From NCBI GenBank assembly GCA_010645155.1, contig CM021322.1:5085896-5149895 (forward strand): a stretch of 64,000 nucleotides of DNA. Direction: 5' to 3'. The notes under the pieces were generated by a model that was not told the origin of the DNA, made no database searches, and saw only the letters and a list, made by a program, of their open reading frames with translations. Numbering within the stretch: position 1 is the first letter of the stretch; the number at the start of each line of letters is the position of its first letter. Below, one piece after another: positions 45,139 through 60,472 of the stretch. The DNA comes from Tigriopus japonicus. Lineage: Eukaryota; Arthropoda; Copepoda; Harpacticoida; Harpacticidae. The position numbers and the translations under genes were made by a program.

Positions 45139-46749
45139 TCACATGTTTTCGGCTCTAGACCATGATCCAAAAGCAGCCACGTGATGATTGAGATCATAAT
45201 ACTTGTGGTAAAGCAAAGCAGCATTATTGTTGTAACTCATTTCATTTTGAAATTCACAGCCATTGTTGAATGATCCATATTGATTCATGGACGAGGACGA
45301 GGATGATGAGCAATTGGAGGCCGTAGGAGACGGCGAATTGTAGCTCAAATCGCAATATCCAGCACCTTCTGGTTGAATCGGAGCCACGTTTTGAAAAGCA
45401 GAGGAAGCCTGCTGCCATTGGGGATTTAAGGGTGTCAAATAATGGGCTCCCCTCTGATGTGTGTTATTGTCCATCAGTGGCTGAGCTTGGAATTGATTGC
45501 GATAGTCTACATTGACACTTCCGGACACGAAATTCTCTTTCTCTTCCATGCTATTCAACACGGATGATGAGGACGGATTACCATTGATACTCGCACAAGC
45601 ATTCAAGGATTTCTGAGGAGAGACTGAGCTTGATGGGGAATGACCACCACTATCCTGGCTCGTTGAGCTCACCACATTCTCATTTAAAACCACTGGATCC
45701 TGGTTTGCCTTTCCACGTTTAGCACCTTTTGATTTCGGAGAAGCTTTGGCACCTTTCACCCGACGGTTTTTGGCTAGCGCACTAATCTTGGGTGGTTTGT
45801 CATGGATCTTTCTGTGTTTGCCCAGATGATCTGAGCGAATGAACCCTTTCCCACATTTGGGACAAATAAAGCGTTTTTCCCCCGTGTGAGTGCGCAGATG
45901 TCTCGTGAGTTCATCCGAGCGGGTAAAAGTCTTTGTACATGGTGGGAAGGTGCACTCGAATGGTCGATCTCCTTTGTGGCCTCGGAGGTGGGCCTTCAAA
46001 TGAGAGCTCTTGAAATAGGTTTTCATACATTGGCTCCAGGTACAGTAGTGTATCTTCTTCGCACGAAGTTCTTTGGCCAATCTGGCTTTTAACGGGCGAC
46101 CTTTGGTCTTTCCCTTTTGACAGGGCACTTCACGATTTTCATTCTCAACTTGATGATGCTGAGCGTACGGGATGACATTTGGATTCACAGGCCCTTGGTA
46201 GGCATTAAAACCCATGGGTTGAACATAAGGAGGTGGCGGGGGAGGAAGATGATAATAACGTTGACAATATTGAAATTGCTGTTCATAGCTCAATTTTTGA
46301 AGAAAGTGATTCTCATAAGGGGATCTTTCAATAAAGGTAGAGTTTACAACTGTTTGGTTATTCTGCCCGTAAAAAGTGTAATTAGGAGTCACTGGAGTTT
46401 GAGCAAAGGAACTGTTGGGATTCATGGCATAATTCACGTTGGCTGGATAACTCGAAGAATAATAAAGACCGGGTTGGCCAAAGTTCGAATCAGACGAACT
46501 AGGCGATGGAGTTGAAATTGGGTATCTCTCTTGGATCTGACATTGAGATTGGGTGTCTAAATTCCTTTGTTCACCAGGTACCATGTATTGATGTTCGACA
46601 GTCACTTGCACTTGCGAATAGGTCGGAGGAGGCGTGTACGTCATCACAGAGGGTTTGTGTTCGTTGATAGAGGTGTTACCAAACATTTTGCTCATGTTGG
46701 CCATGGCCTCCAAAGGAGGACTCAACTTAGAATGGCCTTGATAGGCCAT
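45139..46749 (-). CDS. Sp/KLF-type C2H2 zinc-finger transcription factor, intronless, 536 aa
   Basis: Three tandem C2H2 fingers (about residues 235-317) have the Sp/KLF signature: Cx4C in fingers 1 and 2, Cx2C in finger 3. The recognition helices are [16 protein letters not shown] and RSDHLGKH, which in this family contact GC/CACCC boxes. The linker between fingers 1 and 2 is HKGDRP instead of the usual HTGERP. A basic region ([21 protein letters not shown]) precedes the fingers. The N-terminus is Tyr/Pro/Asn/Gln-rich with a run of seven prolines, and the C-terminus is Ser-rich, both like activation domains. The start ATG at 46,749 is the first in the frame after TTG-containing upstream codons. 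No Sp-type Buttonhead box is visible, so KLF rather than Sp is favoured, nearest to the KLF9/10/13-like class by finger 3. Confidence 0.85.
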   Translation of the reverse strand: MAYQGHSKLSPPLEAMANMSKMFGNTSINEHKPSVMTYTPPPTYSQVQVTVEHQYMVPGEQRNLDTQSQCQIQERYPISTPSPSSSDSNFGQPGLYYSSSYPANVNYAMNPNSSFAQTPVTPNYTFYGQNNQTVVNSTFIERSPYENHFLQKLSYEQQFQYCQRYYHLPPPPPPYVQPMGFNAYQGPVNPNVIPYAQHHQVENENREVPCQKGKTKGRPLKARLAKELRAKKIHYCTWSQCMKTYFKSSHLKAHLRGHKGDRPFECTFPPCTKTFTRSDELTRHLRTHTGEKRFICPKCGKGFIRSDHLGKHRKIHDKPPKISALAKNRRVKGAKASPKSKGAKRGKANQDPVVLNENVVSSTSQDSGGHSPSSSVSPQKSLNACASINGNPSSSSVLNSMEEKENFVSGSVNVDYRNQFQAQPLMDNNTHQRGAHYLTPLNPQWQQASSAFQNVAPIQPEGAGYCDLSYNSPSPTASNCSSSSSSSMNQYGSFNNGCEFQNEMSYNNNAALLYHKYYDLNHHVAAFGSWSRAENM

Positions 46750-46859
46750 CTTGACACGATTCTCGCAACACAATCAAATACTACTGTATTCTGATCACAA
46801 ACACTGTGTACCCCTGATGAGGTCTCATTGAGAAGTGAAGTGGTTCTCAATTACTCACT

Positions 46860-46872
46860 GATTATAAAATGT
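46860..46872 (-). promoter_or_regulatory. Possible TATA-like element upstream of the KLF gene
   Basis: The minus strand reads ATTTTATAATC about 115 bases before the start codon, a fair distance for a short 5' UTR. This is weak evidence because the region is A/T-rich. Confidence 0.25.
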
Positions 46873-47672
46873 CGGTTTGGAGAGCTCTCAGCGCACTTTC
46901 ACCGAACTCTCCTGTTGCGCCAAAACTATTGAGCCGTGAATGGATCGTCAATTCACCGTTGCAAAAATTTCACGAGACCGGCGGCGTTGGAGCGAGTCCT
47001 GAATGGGCGAGAAGACGGCGATTTTCCCTACGACGTGCTCAATTGGGCGTGAGCTGGGAGAACTAATGCACTCGTTGCGGACGTTTAGTGGTATAATGGC
47101 ACTACATAGGACACGCAGGGAAAGCATGGTATTTCATTGTTGTGGGGACATGTGTGAGAATATCCTTTCAGCCTGACTGAATAGCTGTCACAGTATCAGA
47201 AATGGAAACGCACCTCCGAGCTTATTCATGATCAGATGTATTGAGAAGCCTTTCCTCTCAGGGTTTTGTAGCAAGGGTACCCCCAAAAAGTAGCAACGCA
47301 AATCTTAGAAATCTTTCAATGTCGTCTTAAGATTTGTATTGGCCATAGAGTGCAAAGATGGCTCGAGATCCTTCCTTAAACCCATGTTGCAAGCGTGCAT
47401 GGAATAATGAGTCCCCGAACAAAAGTCCTGCGTCGACGATCTTTACACGTGTTCCATTCAAGACGACTTAGGGAGAGAAGTAATCTAACATGAGAAATCT
47501 AGTTTTTTGCAGAACTCTGGTGCACTTGCATTCCTAATATAGATTTGAAAAACAAATATTGCATAATTGATCATTTACTCTTGAAGTTAGTTAAGTTAAA
47601 TTTGCATTGAATAGTGGATACACAAACGTCACAACATCCACCTTTTTCCGATAGTCAATGTCTAGACCAGTA

Positions 47673-48654
47673 CAGTCAACTCTCCACATATTGAACACTT
47701 TTTTTATTTGCAGCGGCCAAATGTTCACTATATGGAGAGGTTCACTATGTAGAGTGACAGATTTTACGAGCCAAAAAATGACCAATGTGATGCAAAAAAG
47801 GCGAACTACAGCGTTTGTATTGCTCTCTGACATTTTAGTCCCGAATCCAGAAATTAAACATATTTTGTAGTGAAAGACAAGGCCTATAGAGCATTCCGAA
47901 ATGCCAACCTAATTCGTCCGACAACAACCTCTTTAATTTTTTAAAGGCCTCTTTCGTTCTGAATCGAGGAACCTGTCTATATTTAACCAGTACTTTTCAA
48001 ATGTAGGAGAAAACATAAACCGTGATATACATCCAAACCCTCCTAACATTGCTAAATGTATTTCTCTTATCCCAGACCTTTTGAATGGAAGACATTACTT
48101 CTTTAAATCTGTAAATCGAAGTGATATGCACTTCTCTCAAAACGCTTTCCATGATTGGTATTGCGTTGTGATTCGTTCAAGCCCATTTGATTGTTTTGAT
48201 TCTTTGACTGAAGAAAAGGGCAAAGAATAGAATAAGCGCAGTGAGAAAAAGGTTGTTGATTTTGTGCTCCGTAGTGTTGCGCCACCCCTTTCTGGTGATT
48301 CTGTTCTTTCCTGTTCCGCGCTCGATCAAATATTTCAAACGGTCAGTTGCTCCGCAACAAACGGTCGAGAATGAGATGCGATCGTAGAATTTTAGTGAAG
48401 CAATGAGACACCAGAGGCCACGACGGTGCTACGGAGCAAAAAACAGGCCCAGCTGATGTTTACTGAGCTTGGCTAATTGCAGAACAAAAAATCTTGGGCG
48501 GAGGGGAAAAATGTTCACTATATGGAGAGACGAATAGTCTACTTGTTCACTATATAGAGAGTGGTTTATGATGTAAAGAATCGGTTTCAGGCAAAATGTT
48601 CATTATATAGAGATGTTCACTATATAGAGTATACACCATATGGAGAGTTGACTG
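47673..48654. mobile_element. Pogo/Tigger-like non-autonomous DNA transposon, 982 bp
   Basis: The element begins CAGTCAACTCTCCA and ends with the reverse complement GGAGAGTTGACTG. Both ends are flanked by TA (47,671-72 and 48,655-56), the target duplication of Tc1/mariner-pogo elements. Subterminal motifs of the form GTTCACTATATGGAGAG recur in both ends (about 47,719, 48,510, 48,544, 48,598 and 48,613), probably transposase-binding repeats. No transposase frame is seen inside, so it would depend on a partner. The TIR resembles the CAGT..ACCTCTCTATA type of pogo/Tigger elements. Confidence 0.75.
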
Positions 48655-50696
48655 TATCAGAATTGTTTTCTACGTATATGTGGATAAAATTAGCGTTTGA
48701 AAGGTGTCTCGAGAGAGCTCAAAGAGGAGATGAGCACCAATTTTCTACTCATATAAAATCCTTCCTGTTCTAGAGATGTTGTTCATGAGATATTAAAAGG
48801 AGAACATTTCAAATATGAATGGGTTATATGCAAACATTGTAGCACGCTTTCAAGGTTCATGAGGGCAAGATTCGGCATTCAGTCACATCGAAGAGGTATT
48901 ACAGCTGCGGTTCCCTTTGAAACCAGTTTCCGACGAAATGTGATAATTTTGGAACAGCCTGTTTCAGATTTCCCAAAGGACGTCGGCATCCTTTGGTCAG
49001 TTTTAAAATTTCCAATAAGAGAAAGGATGCCGAAATGCGAAAAAATGATTTGACACATTTAATCTAATCTAATACCAAAAGGTTGCTTCCCAACCAACTC
49101 AGAAACATTTCTAAATCATAATTCTATGCGTTTTTAATTGCTGTAGAATTGTTTAAGTTGCTCAAGAAAACGTAAAGAGGGTTTTGGCAAAGATAAACGA
49201 TCGATCATATGGTTTTGATCAAACGGGATGACATCAGACGGGAGGTTCGAGTGATCTCCTCAAAAATCTTATCGCTAGCGGATGAAACAAACGAAAAGCT
49301 TGTTCGCCAACAATAGGTGGCTCGTGAGAATTTGGGCAGTAAAAGGGTTTTCACATTTTACAGACCGCCCTTATAACTTATATGTTATGGCAATGGTTGA
49401 ATTGCAAGTTTGAACAATTTCGGTTAAGATTTTGGAAAAATATGCACAACTGATCGTTTTCATTCATAAATAACATGTTCTTTGAAAGGATTTTGCTATT
49501 GAATGGAAACAGGTGTAAATCACCACGTTTTGTTAAAGATAATTATGATTTCGAAGTTTGACAGTTTTTTGAAACTTCATTTACCCTTGTGTGCATGTAC
49601 AGTATATGCAATTTTTCAATAAAAATGATCTTTTGCTGCAATTTTTTTTCAATCAAAATTGAACAAACAAATTTTGCAGTTTTCCATTTTTTTCCATTTT
49701 ATGGAACAATTGATGTTTCAGCAGTACCTTTGTTGGCACTAAAAAGGCGTCCCTTCTAAATTGAGACAGAATGTTTCCTGCTTTTTGTGCCATATTTCTT
49801 TTTTTTCGCGTTTTTTGTTGATACAAAATGATTTGTGTATTTTTTCAAGATACTTTGAAGCCAACAAATTTTTAAAAGGCAATTTGGAATTTGCGAAAAT
49901 GGCCTCCAAACTTCCTTACTTTTCCAACAATAATGGGCTCCTTTTCATACAACACACCTTGCCCTAAGTTATTATAAAAACTATGTTTTTTCTCATTCCT
50001 GGGGAAAAGAGGAATATCCTCCCTGATCTCCAGACCTCAATCGTTAGAACCTTCCAATTTAGTCCATTCTGGAAAAGATGGCACATGATACTTTCAGTCC
50101 CAAAAACAATCCATTAAGGGCCATACTGATCGAGGTGTGTGCCAGTGCTGGAGCCGAACTTGGAAGGTTCAAAGCTGTTGTGTAGAACAAACGTGGGCAT
50201 TTTGAAAGTTGAGCTTCTGTTTCACTCCGTAGGGAATCTGATATTGAATTCATACGACATTTTTAGTTACCTGAGAGTTATGGTACGAAAATCAAGTCTA
50301 AATTTAGACTGTACACTCTCTATTCTTGTTCAGAAGAAATCTACTTCCTACACTCTTATTGTGCATTCTTTGTCAAAACTTTATTTTGCATTTGGGCCAG
50401 TTTTACAACTATCGATATGGCCCCACCAAGGACTCATCAAGTCCGAGATTCGAAGCAACGAAACCCGGAGCGTTGTGGATAGTTAACAAGTACTCAATCC
50501 TTGTGCTACCAGCAGGGCTAGGTGAATTCCTTGAAAAATATAATGAAGTACAATTACTATTGATTCGCTGCAAAATGTTATTAATTACGGTTACAATTAC
50601 ACCGTCAGAAATTGTAACTGACTCCAATTACAATTACAGTCGAATCTCATTTTAAGAAACTTTTCTGTCAGCGGCAAAATGTTGCTTAAATCGAGA
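48655..50696. other. Intergenic DNA, no gene recognised
   Basis: A/T-rich with several homopolymer tracts. Short open frames near 48.86, 49.76 and 50.14 kb show no family or splice signal. AATTAC-rich DNA begins near 50,578. Confidence 0.35.
50578..50640. repeat. AATTAC/GTAATT-rich low-complexity repeat
   Basis: Repeated variants of ATTACAATTAC. A larger block of the same motif is at 51,300-51,437. Confidence 0.6.
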
Positions 50697-50892
50697 TTTT
50701 TTTTTTTCTTTTTTTTTGTTTGCGGATTTTCTACTACCGCTACAAAGAATGTGATTCCCTGTAAACAAGGATTTCTCCCGACAGCTGCAATCCGATCCCC
50801 AACAGGGTTTGAACCTACGCTGTCAAGGGAAGCACTTACACTCGGCTCTTATAAGAACGCATTAGTACGCGCGGCCACTCTGGCTTCCTATA
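50697..50892 (-). mobile_element. tRNA-derived SINE, copy 1
   Basis: On the minus strand the element starts GGAAGCCAGAGTGGCCGCGCG (A-box-like), has a B-box-like GGTTCAAACCC, then a unique body. It ends in AAAATCCGC and an A-rich tail (T-run 50,697-50,720 on the plus strand). It matches copy 2 at 63.4 kb at about 90% by eye. The head resembles a tRNA of the Leu/Ser type. Confidence 0.8.
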
Positions 50893-51299
50893 TTGAGATT
50901 CAAGAAAATTGGCTCAAGAAGCGATAAAAAATGCAAGGAAACTACCAGAGGAGTTTACCTCACCTTTATATAACCTTATAAGCTTACTATTATTACTACA
51001 CAATCCGACAATGACTCAAAATTTAGCTTGTGTGACGATTTTTGAAAACTTCATTCATACTGTGCTTGTCTCCCCTTGGTTGTGAAAGGCTTTACAACCT
51101 GAAAGAAACATCATTGTCAAAAGCTCTTGTGGTTTGAAAATAATTGAATAATATAGTTTGGGGGGTCTATTGTAACATAAGCTATATGTTAGTGACATCA
51201 CATTAACCTCAAATTGATGATAAAATTTTTGCAAGTGGAAACTGATAAATGGGGTTTATAGTCAATTTCCTCAATTTGTAGTAATACGATTTTGAAAAG

Positions 51300-51437
51300 T
51301 AATTGCTAATATGTAATTCAAAAATCGTTAATTATATGGTCAAAATTATAATTAATTAGAATTACAATTACTTGGCCCAAAATGCAATTTATTACAATTT
51401 CACTTAAATGTAATTTTAATTGTAATTGCAATTACGC
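51300..51437. repeat. AATTAC/GTAATT-rich low-complexity repeat
   Basis: Many interleaved copies of TAATTG, AATTAC and GTAATT over about 140 bases, same family as 50,578-50,640. Confidence 0.6.
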
Positions 51438-51898
51438 CTCATACCTGGCCTTACCAAAAGTATTATTATTCATTATTTTCGAAGTTTTGATATTAACCAT
51501 ATTAGGTAGTGAATCCTGAGTAGAGTGGCCGAAAATGTTTAATTTTGAGGCCAAATATCAAAATTGTATTTAGGTTTAAAAAATCCAAATATTTAAATTA
51601 AAGTATTAAAGTATTTGAATTGCACTGTGAGGAGATCTCTTTTTTTCAAGGCCAAGCCGACCAATTGATTACTTCCAACACAATTTATTTCCATTTCACT
51701 GACATTCATTGATACTCCCCTGAAAATCGTCATATAACTAATTTGTTAATAGATGAAAAATAAAAATGAAATTCTTTGTCAGAAGTTCAAAGAATTCACT
51801 GGAAGCAAGAACATTCTTGACATAATTCGATTAAAAACGGTAGTTTTCCTTTGATTTTGGAAAGAAAAATCCAAATATTTTAAAATGAACATTTTATA

Positions 51899-52283
51899 CA
51901 GGGTCGGCGGTCCAAGTGTGGATTTTGCCGTTTTTTGTACATAACCAGTGTCCGTTTCATGTCTAATTGAGGCTCATAGACTTCGTTTTTTGGCCCATCC
52001 TTAAAAGTGAGACATGTTGGGATACCAAACAATGGACTCCAACCCAAAATTCTGCGGTTCCTTCTCTTAAGAGATAAATGCAAGGCTCTGTGCCAACTGT
52101 CCCAATTACTTTATAGATATCATGATCTTACCAATGCCCAAGGGATCCAACAGGGATGTGTGCAAAACAACTTTTAATCTTCAATACTTCAGGATTCTTA
52201 AAATGTAAATTTGAAAAATATCAATCGAAACCTACAAGACTTATGACGGCGTTAAGGGTTCTACACTTGGGCCGCCGACCCTG
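51899..52283. mobile_element. Mariner-like MITE, 385 bp
   Basis: The left end CAGGGTCGGCGGTCCAAGTG and the right end (reverse complement of CAGGGTCGGCGGCCCAAGTG) form a TIR of about 24 bases with few mismatches, flanked by TA on both sides. The left 130 bases are related to a second copy at 9,738-9,867. It has no complete transposase. Confidence 0.75.
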
Positions 52284-52902
52284 TAATTAGTTGTACATTT
52301 TTTGGCCGCTTTGAGCACGAGTAACGGCTGCATGCAGTTACAGTCACGAGAACTTGAAATTCTCAGAGACTTTATCAAAGGAAAAAACAACAAACTTTCT
52401 GAAAACAAATCAAGGAATCATTACCGTCATTAACCCAAAAATATTGGAGGTTTAAGTGACCTAGAAAAACATTATCGCTGACGAATCAAAAACAATTTAT
52501 AAAAAAATAATGCACACCCTTAATAGTTTCTGAGGCTTATGATACGTCATGAATGTAGATGTAAGTGATGCTCAAGAAACGTTTCACGGTAAAATTATAA
52601 ATTCTTAGAATAAAGTCTCCTCGGCTTTGCTCTCATAATATAATTTCAAGGGTAGTGAATGATCTAAATCAAAATCATATCTTTTCAAAGTTGCCAAATA
52701 TTTCTTGAAAATTTCTGAGGTAGAATGATTACCTTTATTTGTTTTGAGTTTCCAGAATGTGCATTCTATTCCTCAATCATGTTTCCTTAATCTTAATAAT
52801 AATAAATACTTTCAATTTCTCATGTTACATGTATATTTCGGTCAAGAGTGTTTGTTTGTTCAATTGAGATGCTGAGATACTGTTTGGGACTTTGATTCCT
52901 GT
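52284..52902. other. Intergenic region downstream of RUVBL2
   Basis: A/T-rich, with AATAAT clusters near 52,800 that could serve as RUVBL2 polyadenylation signals on the minus strand. No gene seen. Confidence 0.35.
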
Positions 52903-56004
<3,102 letters not shown>

Positions 56005-57108
56005 ATGAGCCAACCCGCTTCCCCGGATCCCATGGAGGCCCTCACGGCCAGTTTGGCCGCCGATTTTGGCGTCACTCACATCCCCAACGACCCCAATCGA
56101 CCGCATCCCCGATTCGCCCAATATAAAAGCCGAGCTTCGCATTCGCGCGAAGCGGCTCAAAATCAACGTCGAACTCAACTTTTGGCCGCCCAAAAGCAAC
56201 GTCGTCAAGAGGCCGTCAATTGGACGCGAAATCTGGTTGATCTGGAATCGGATGAAGAAGTGGAAGAAGAGGAAGAGGCTATGGAGGCTACCAGTGGCTC
56301 CGTTAAGAGACCTCCAGCCAAACGAAAGACTTTTAAAGATCAATTGATGCTCTCGGAATGGTTGGTGGATGTGCCCGAAGATTTAGCCGAGAATTGGTGG
56401 TACGTTTTGGTCCCGGAAGGACGCCGAAACTTGGTGATGGCGTCTCGAGGTTACACTTCGGCTTACGCTCGCAATGGACGGAAAGTTTCGCAATTTCCTT
56501 CGGTTTTGCCCGGAGGAAATCTTCGTCAGAAATCGCGCAAACGCGTTACTACCTTGTTAGATTGTATTTACTCGCCCCAAGAACGATGTTATTATGTCCT
56601 AGATGTGATTATGTGGAATGGACACGACTATTCCGGGTGTGAAAGCGAGTTCCGATTCTTTTGGCTGAAACAAAAAGCGGCCGAGTGTTTGGAGATGGGT
56701 GTGGTAGCGAATATCAACCCCATTCCCTTTCGATTGTTGCCCGATGGACCCGCGGATTCGGAAAGTTTGACGAAAGCCGTGCATGATCCGTGGCTCTTTA
56801 AGGACAATCTGGATGGGATATTGTTCTATCACAAGCGTTTGTACTATTACCCCGGTCACACCCCCTTAGTGGGCTGGCTCAAGCCGTATATGTTGCCCGA
56901 AATGCTCAATATTTCCGTACCACCCCATTTGCGGGCTTTAGCACCCGGCGATTACGTCAATTCTGAACAGTATATAAAAGATTTCAATGCGGGTGCGTAT
57001 CGAAAAATCAAAGTCAAACCCTCCACGCCCACTTCAGACCCCTCATCCACCATGGAGGTCCATGAATCTGTAGATCAGCCCTGTGATAAACCACTTGTGA
57101 AAGAATGA
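56005..57108 (+). CDS. SNUPN: Snurportin-1, snRNA m3G-cap import adaptor, single exon, 367 aa
   Basis: An importin-beta-binding segment rich in Arg/Gln lies at about residues 33-85, followed by an acidic run (about 88-98). The m3G-cap-binding domain comes next. Its hallmark blocks are intact: LMLSEWLVDVPEDL, LVMASRGYTSAYARNG, LPGGN, TLLDCIYSP, YYVLDVIMWNGH, EFRFFWL, and TPLVGWLKPYM. Snurportin binds the trimethylguanosine cap of assembled U snRNPs in the cytoplasm and imports them through importin beta. The length is near the usual 360. REV1 follows on the same strand only 88 bases after the stop. A polyadenylation signal (AATAAA, 57,125-57,130) lies in that gap, so the genes have separate 3' and 5' ends. 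Confidence 0.95.
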   Translation: MSQPASPDPMEALTASLAADFGVTHIPNDPNRPHPRFAQYKSRASHSREAAQNQRRTQLLAAQKQRRQEAVNWTRNLVDLESDEEVEEEEEAMEATSGSVKRPPAKRKTFKDQLMLSEWLVDVPEDLAENWWYVLVPEGRRNLVMASRGYTSAYARNGRKVSQFPSVLPGGNLRQKSRKRVTTLLDCIYSPQERCYYVLDVIMWNGHDYSGCESEFRFFWLKQKAAECLEMGVVANINPIPFRLLPDGPADSESLTKAVHDPWLFKDNLDGILFYHKRLYYYPGHTPLVGWLKPYMLPEMLNISVPPHLRALAPGDYVNSEQYIKDFNAGAYRKIKVKPSTPTSDPSSTMEVHESVDQPCDKPLVKE

Positions 57109-57196
57109 CATTCACGTAGTCATCAATAAACCGTAATGACCCGTAATTACGGCTTTTGGTCCAGATCCTTTTATTACTCGTTGTTGTTATAGCGGA

Positions 57197-60176
57197 ATGT
57201 CGCGTGGTAGTGGGCGTGGCAAGAAAAAATGGCGCTCGGACAATGGGTTCGAGGCTTGGGGTGGATATATGGCGGCCAAGATCGCCAAACTCGAAGGCCA
57301 ATTTTCGGCTGATGCTCAAAATGAGGAAGACGAAGACGAGGAGAAAGGTCTCTTTCACGGGATCGCCATCTTTGTCAATGGATACACGGATCCATCGGCT
57401 GATCAATTGAAGCGAATCATGATGACCAATGGCGGCACATTCCATCATTATTTCAATGCCAAGAAGACGACACACATCATTGCCACGAACTTACCCGATA
57501 CCAAAGTAAGTACTGTCTTATTGGTTGCGTACCAACCACAATGTTTGGTTTTAATTTTAGGTTAAAAATTTAAAAGGCAACGAACCCATTTGCCATCCAC
57601 GGTGGATTAGCGAGAGTTTGCAAGCTGGAAAAGTCTTGGATTATCGAAATTATCTTCTATATTCGGCTCAAACCACCACTCAACCCAAGCTAAATTTTCC
57701 AACCACAATTACTAAACCCATTGAGCCCGAAAAACCTACTGAATACCCAAATGAGTCGACAAATCCCGAAGATCTATCCAGCTCACCCGTTCAAAATGAA
57801 GATGAACCCCGAGCTTCGACCTCCAACAAAGCTTTAAACGCCACAGATTCCCGGTTTTTGGGTGAGTTTTACAACAACTCGAGATTACATCACATTTCCA
57901 CCATGGGAGCCAATTTCAAACGATATGTCAACGAACTTCGGGATAAACACGACGGACAATTCCCCGATCGTCAACATCTCCCATCTAATCCGGATTTCAA
58001 TCCCGGATCAGACCCGGTTTTTATGCATATTGATATGGATTGCTTTTTCGTGTCCGTTGGATTGCGAAAAAGGCCTGATTTGGTGGGAAGACCCGTAGCC
58101 GTAGCTCATGCCAAAGGGGCTAAAACCATAGATGAAAACACGGCCAAAATCCGAAAGACCGAGATGAGTTATTATCAAAACCATTTCTCTGGATTACCTC
58201 AGAATCGAGCTAAAGAAATTGAGACGACGGCTGAAGATCTGGTGGAATTTTCTAGCATGAGTGAATTGGCCTCAGTGAGTTATGAAGCCCGTGAATTTGG
58301 AGTGAAAAACGGAATGTTCTTGGGTCCGGCATTGGCCCTTTGTCCAAATTTGAAGACCATTCCGTATGACTTTGAAGGATATAACCAGGTGGCCTATACC
58401 CTCTATGATACCGTAGCCAAATATACGCTTGATATTCAAGCTGTGAGTTGTGACGAAATGTTGGTTGATATCACGGAAGTCATCCGATCGTGTCGGATTG
58501 ATCCTCTCGATTTTGCTCAAGAACTTCGGACACAAATTCATAATGCCACCCAATGCCACGCCTCTGTGGGCCTGGGTCCTAATCTCTTATTGGCCAGAAT
58601 GGCCACCAGAAAAGCCAAACCAAATGGAAAATTCCATCTCCAAAAAGAGGATTCATTCGAGTTCATGAAATCCATTCCGGTCAGGGATTTGCCGGGTGTG
58701 GGTCGGAAAATGAAGTACAAAATGCAAGATTTGAATGTGGCCACTTGCGGAGACCTCCAATTACTCACTTTGTCTAATTTGCAAAAAGAATTTGGTACCA
58801 AAACAGGACAATCGTTGTACAATTTCTGTCGAGGTCTTGATGATCGCCAATTGAACGTAGCTCAAGAACGCAAATCCGTGTCTGCCGAAGTAAACTATGG
58901 GATTCGATTCAAATCTCAAGAGGATTGTTCCAAGTTCCTCGAGCAATTATCTGGAGAAGTAGCTCAACGGTTGGAAAAACTTGGAGTTCGTGGAAGAACC
59001 GTGACACTCAAATTAATGATTCGATCGGCTGAAGCTCCGGAAGTGACGTCCAAGTTTATGGGTCACGGGATCTGTGATAGTGTGTCCAAAACCTCTACTT
59101 TATCCACTGGTACCAATGACAAGAAGATCATTTTTCGGGAAGTGTCCATGTTATGTCGCCAACTTACCGACAAATTCGAAGACCTCCGTGGTCTTGGTGT
59201 TCAAATCGGGAAATTAGATGGAAATACGACAGGGGTCAACCCTTCTAGGCCTGGTCAAGCCAAAACTGGGACCAAATCCATTCTAAATTTCGTCCAAAAG
59301 GTCGATGTCCTGAAACCAATTGCACCTCGAACCCCATCTCCTGTTGCTCTTTCGTCCTCGACAAATGATCCTTATACCTCGTTTTCTCAAATCGACATGG
59401 ATGTCTACGAATCCTTACCCGAGGACATAAAACAAGAATTAGACTCCTTAAAAACCAAGAAACCACTTCAATCCAAACCTCCCGAATCAAATCAGAGTTT
59501 GTCCAAAGAATCAAACGCCCAAGAAATGACATTCTCGCAATTAGATCCCGAATTTTTGGCTGCCCTTCCTGAGGAAATGGTGGATGAACTCCGACAACAA
59601 TATGCTCGTACATCAGTTCAAGCTCCTGAAACAGCTTTTGATATGATCATGAAGCCCAAAATAGCGCCTACGACTCCCATAAAAACCCCACCCAAAAAAC
59701 GAGGGAGACCGCCCAAGAACTCTCCGAGGTTTATAAAACGATCCCGAAACTCAAATCCTGTGATTACTCCACCTAAGATTAATATAGAGATACCTATGGA
59801 GAAACATGGCAATGATGAGAATTCAAGAGATCCTCAACTTAAGGAAGAGGTTGCAAATGAAATTCCCGAAAAGCCTCGAGCGAACTTGGAAGGTTTTCGT
59901 GATATTGCTGATCTGAGAAAAATCTTGGGTCAATGGTTGTCCACGGATACTCCAACTCAAGATGACACGATGACGGTGACCGCGTTTTTTCAAGAGCTAA
60001 TTGATGAGAAAGACTTAGAGACAGTTTCATTCCTTTTAAAAATGATTCACCGGTTAACGCGATCCAAAAGCCGGGAATGGAAAAAGGCTTATGAATCAAT
60101 TGTGGACAAGATCCAATTGACGATGATTCAGTATTATGGGTACAAATTGTCGACCAACAATGATCAATGGAACTGA
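57197..60176 (+). CDS. REV1: DNA repair protein REV1 (Y-family deoxycytidyl transferase), 2 exons, 974 aa
   Basis: Exon 1 is 57197-57505 and exon 2 is 57561-60176, with a 55-base GT/AG intron in phase 0 inside the BRCT domain. In order: start with the conserved W..GGYMAAK segment; BRCT (about 52-138); Y-family polymerase core with the metal-binding HIDMDCF (about 260-264) and SCDEMLVD (about 400); two ubiquitin-binding UBM motifs, each with a Leu-Pro core (about 713 and 759); a basic KKRGRPPKN stretch (about 814) that resembles an AT-hook or nuclear signal; and the C-terminal domain (about 877-967) that in other species binds REV7 and Y-family polymerases. REV1 inserts dC opposite lesions and scaffolds translesion synthesis at stalled forks. 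All catalytic residues seen are intact. Polyadenylation signal at 60,201-60,206. Confidence 0.95.
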
Positions 60177-60472
60177 GTAAGCTTTCTTTGTTACGTATTC
60201 AATAAAACAGATTTAAAAAGGGAAAATAAAAGTTTTTATTTTGTAGTTATATTTCAGTAACAAATGTCAAAAATACAAAACCTCAATACTACAAAATAAT
60301 ATTTATTGTGACTTAAAGGGTTGTGCAAATTCATGTGTTTTCAAAGGTCAACTTAATGCAACAGAGTAAAAATCCATTACCACAAGATACACGTAGTTTT
60401 GATTTTCAAAGAAAAGTGGCTCAAAAACAAAGATTCAACGTTATGGCAATGGTTCACAACCGTTTTCTCGCA
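60177..60472. other. Convergent 3' region between REV1 and ALG5
   Basis: Holds the REV1 AATAAA (60,201-60,206) and a reverse-strand signal (TTTATT at 60,302-60,307) placed for ALG5. No gene. Confidence 0.5.

Noticed and set aside
46869..47066. Plus-strand open frame upstream of the KLF gene
   Set aside because: Arg/Ser-rich short frame over the probable KLF promoter. No support.
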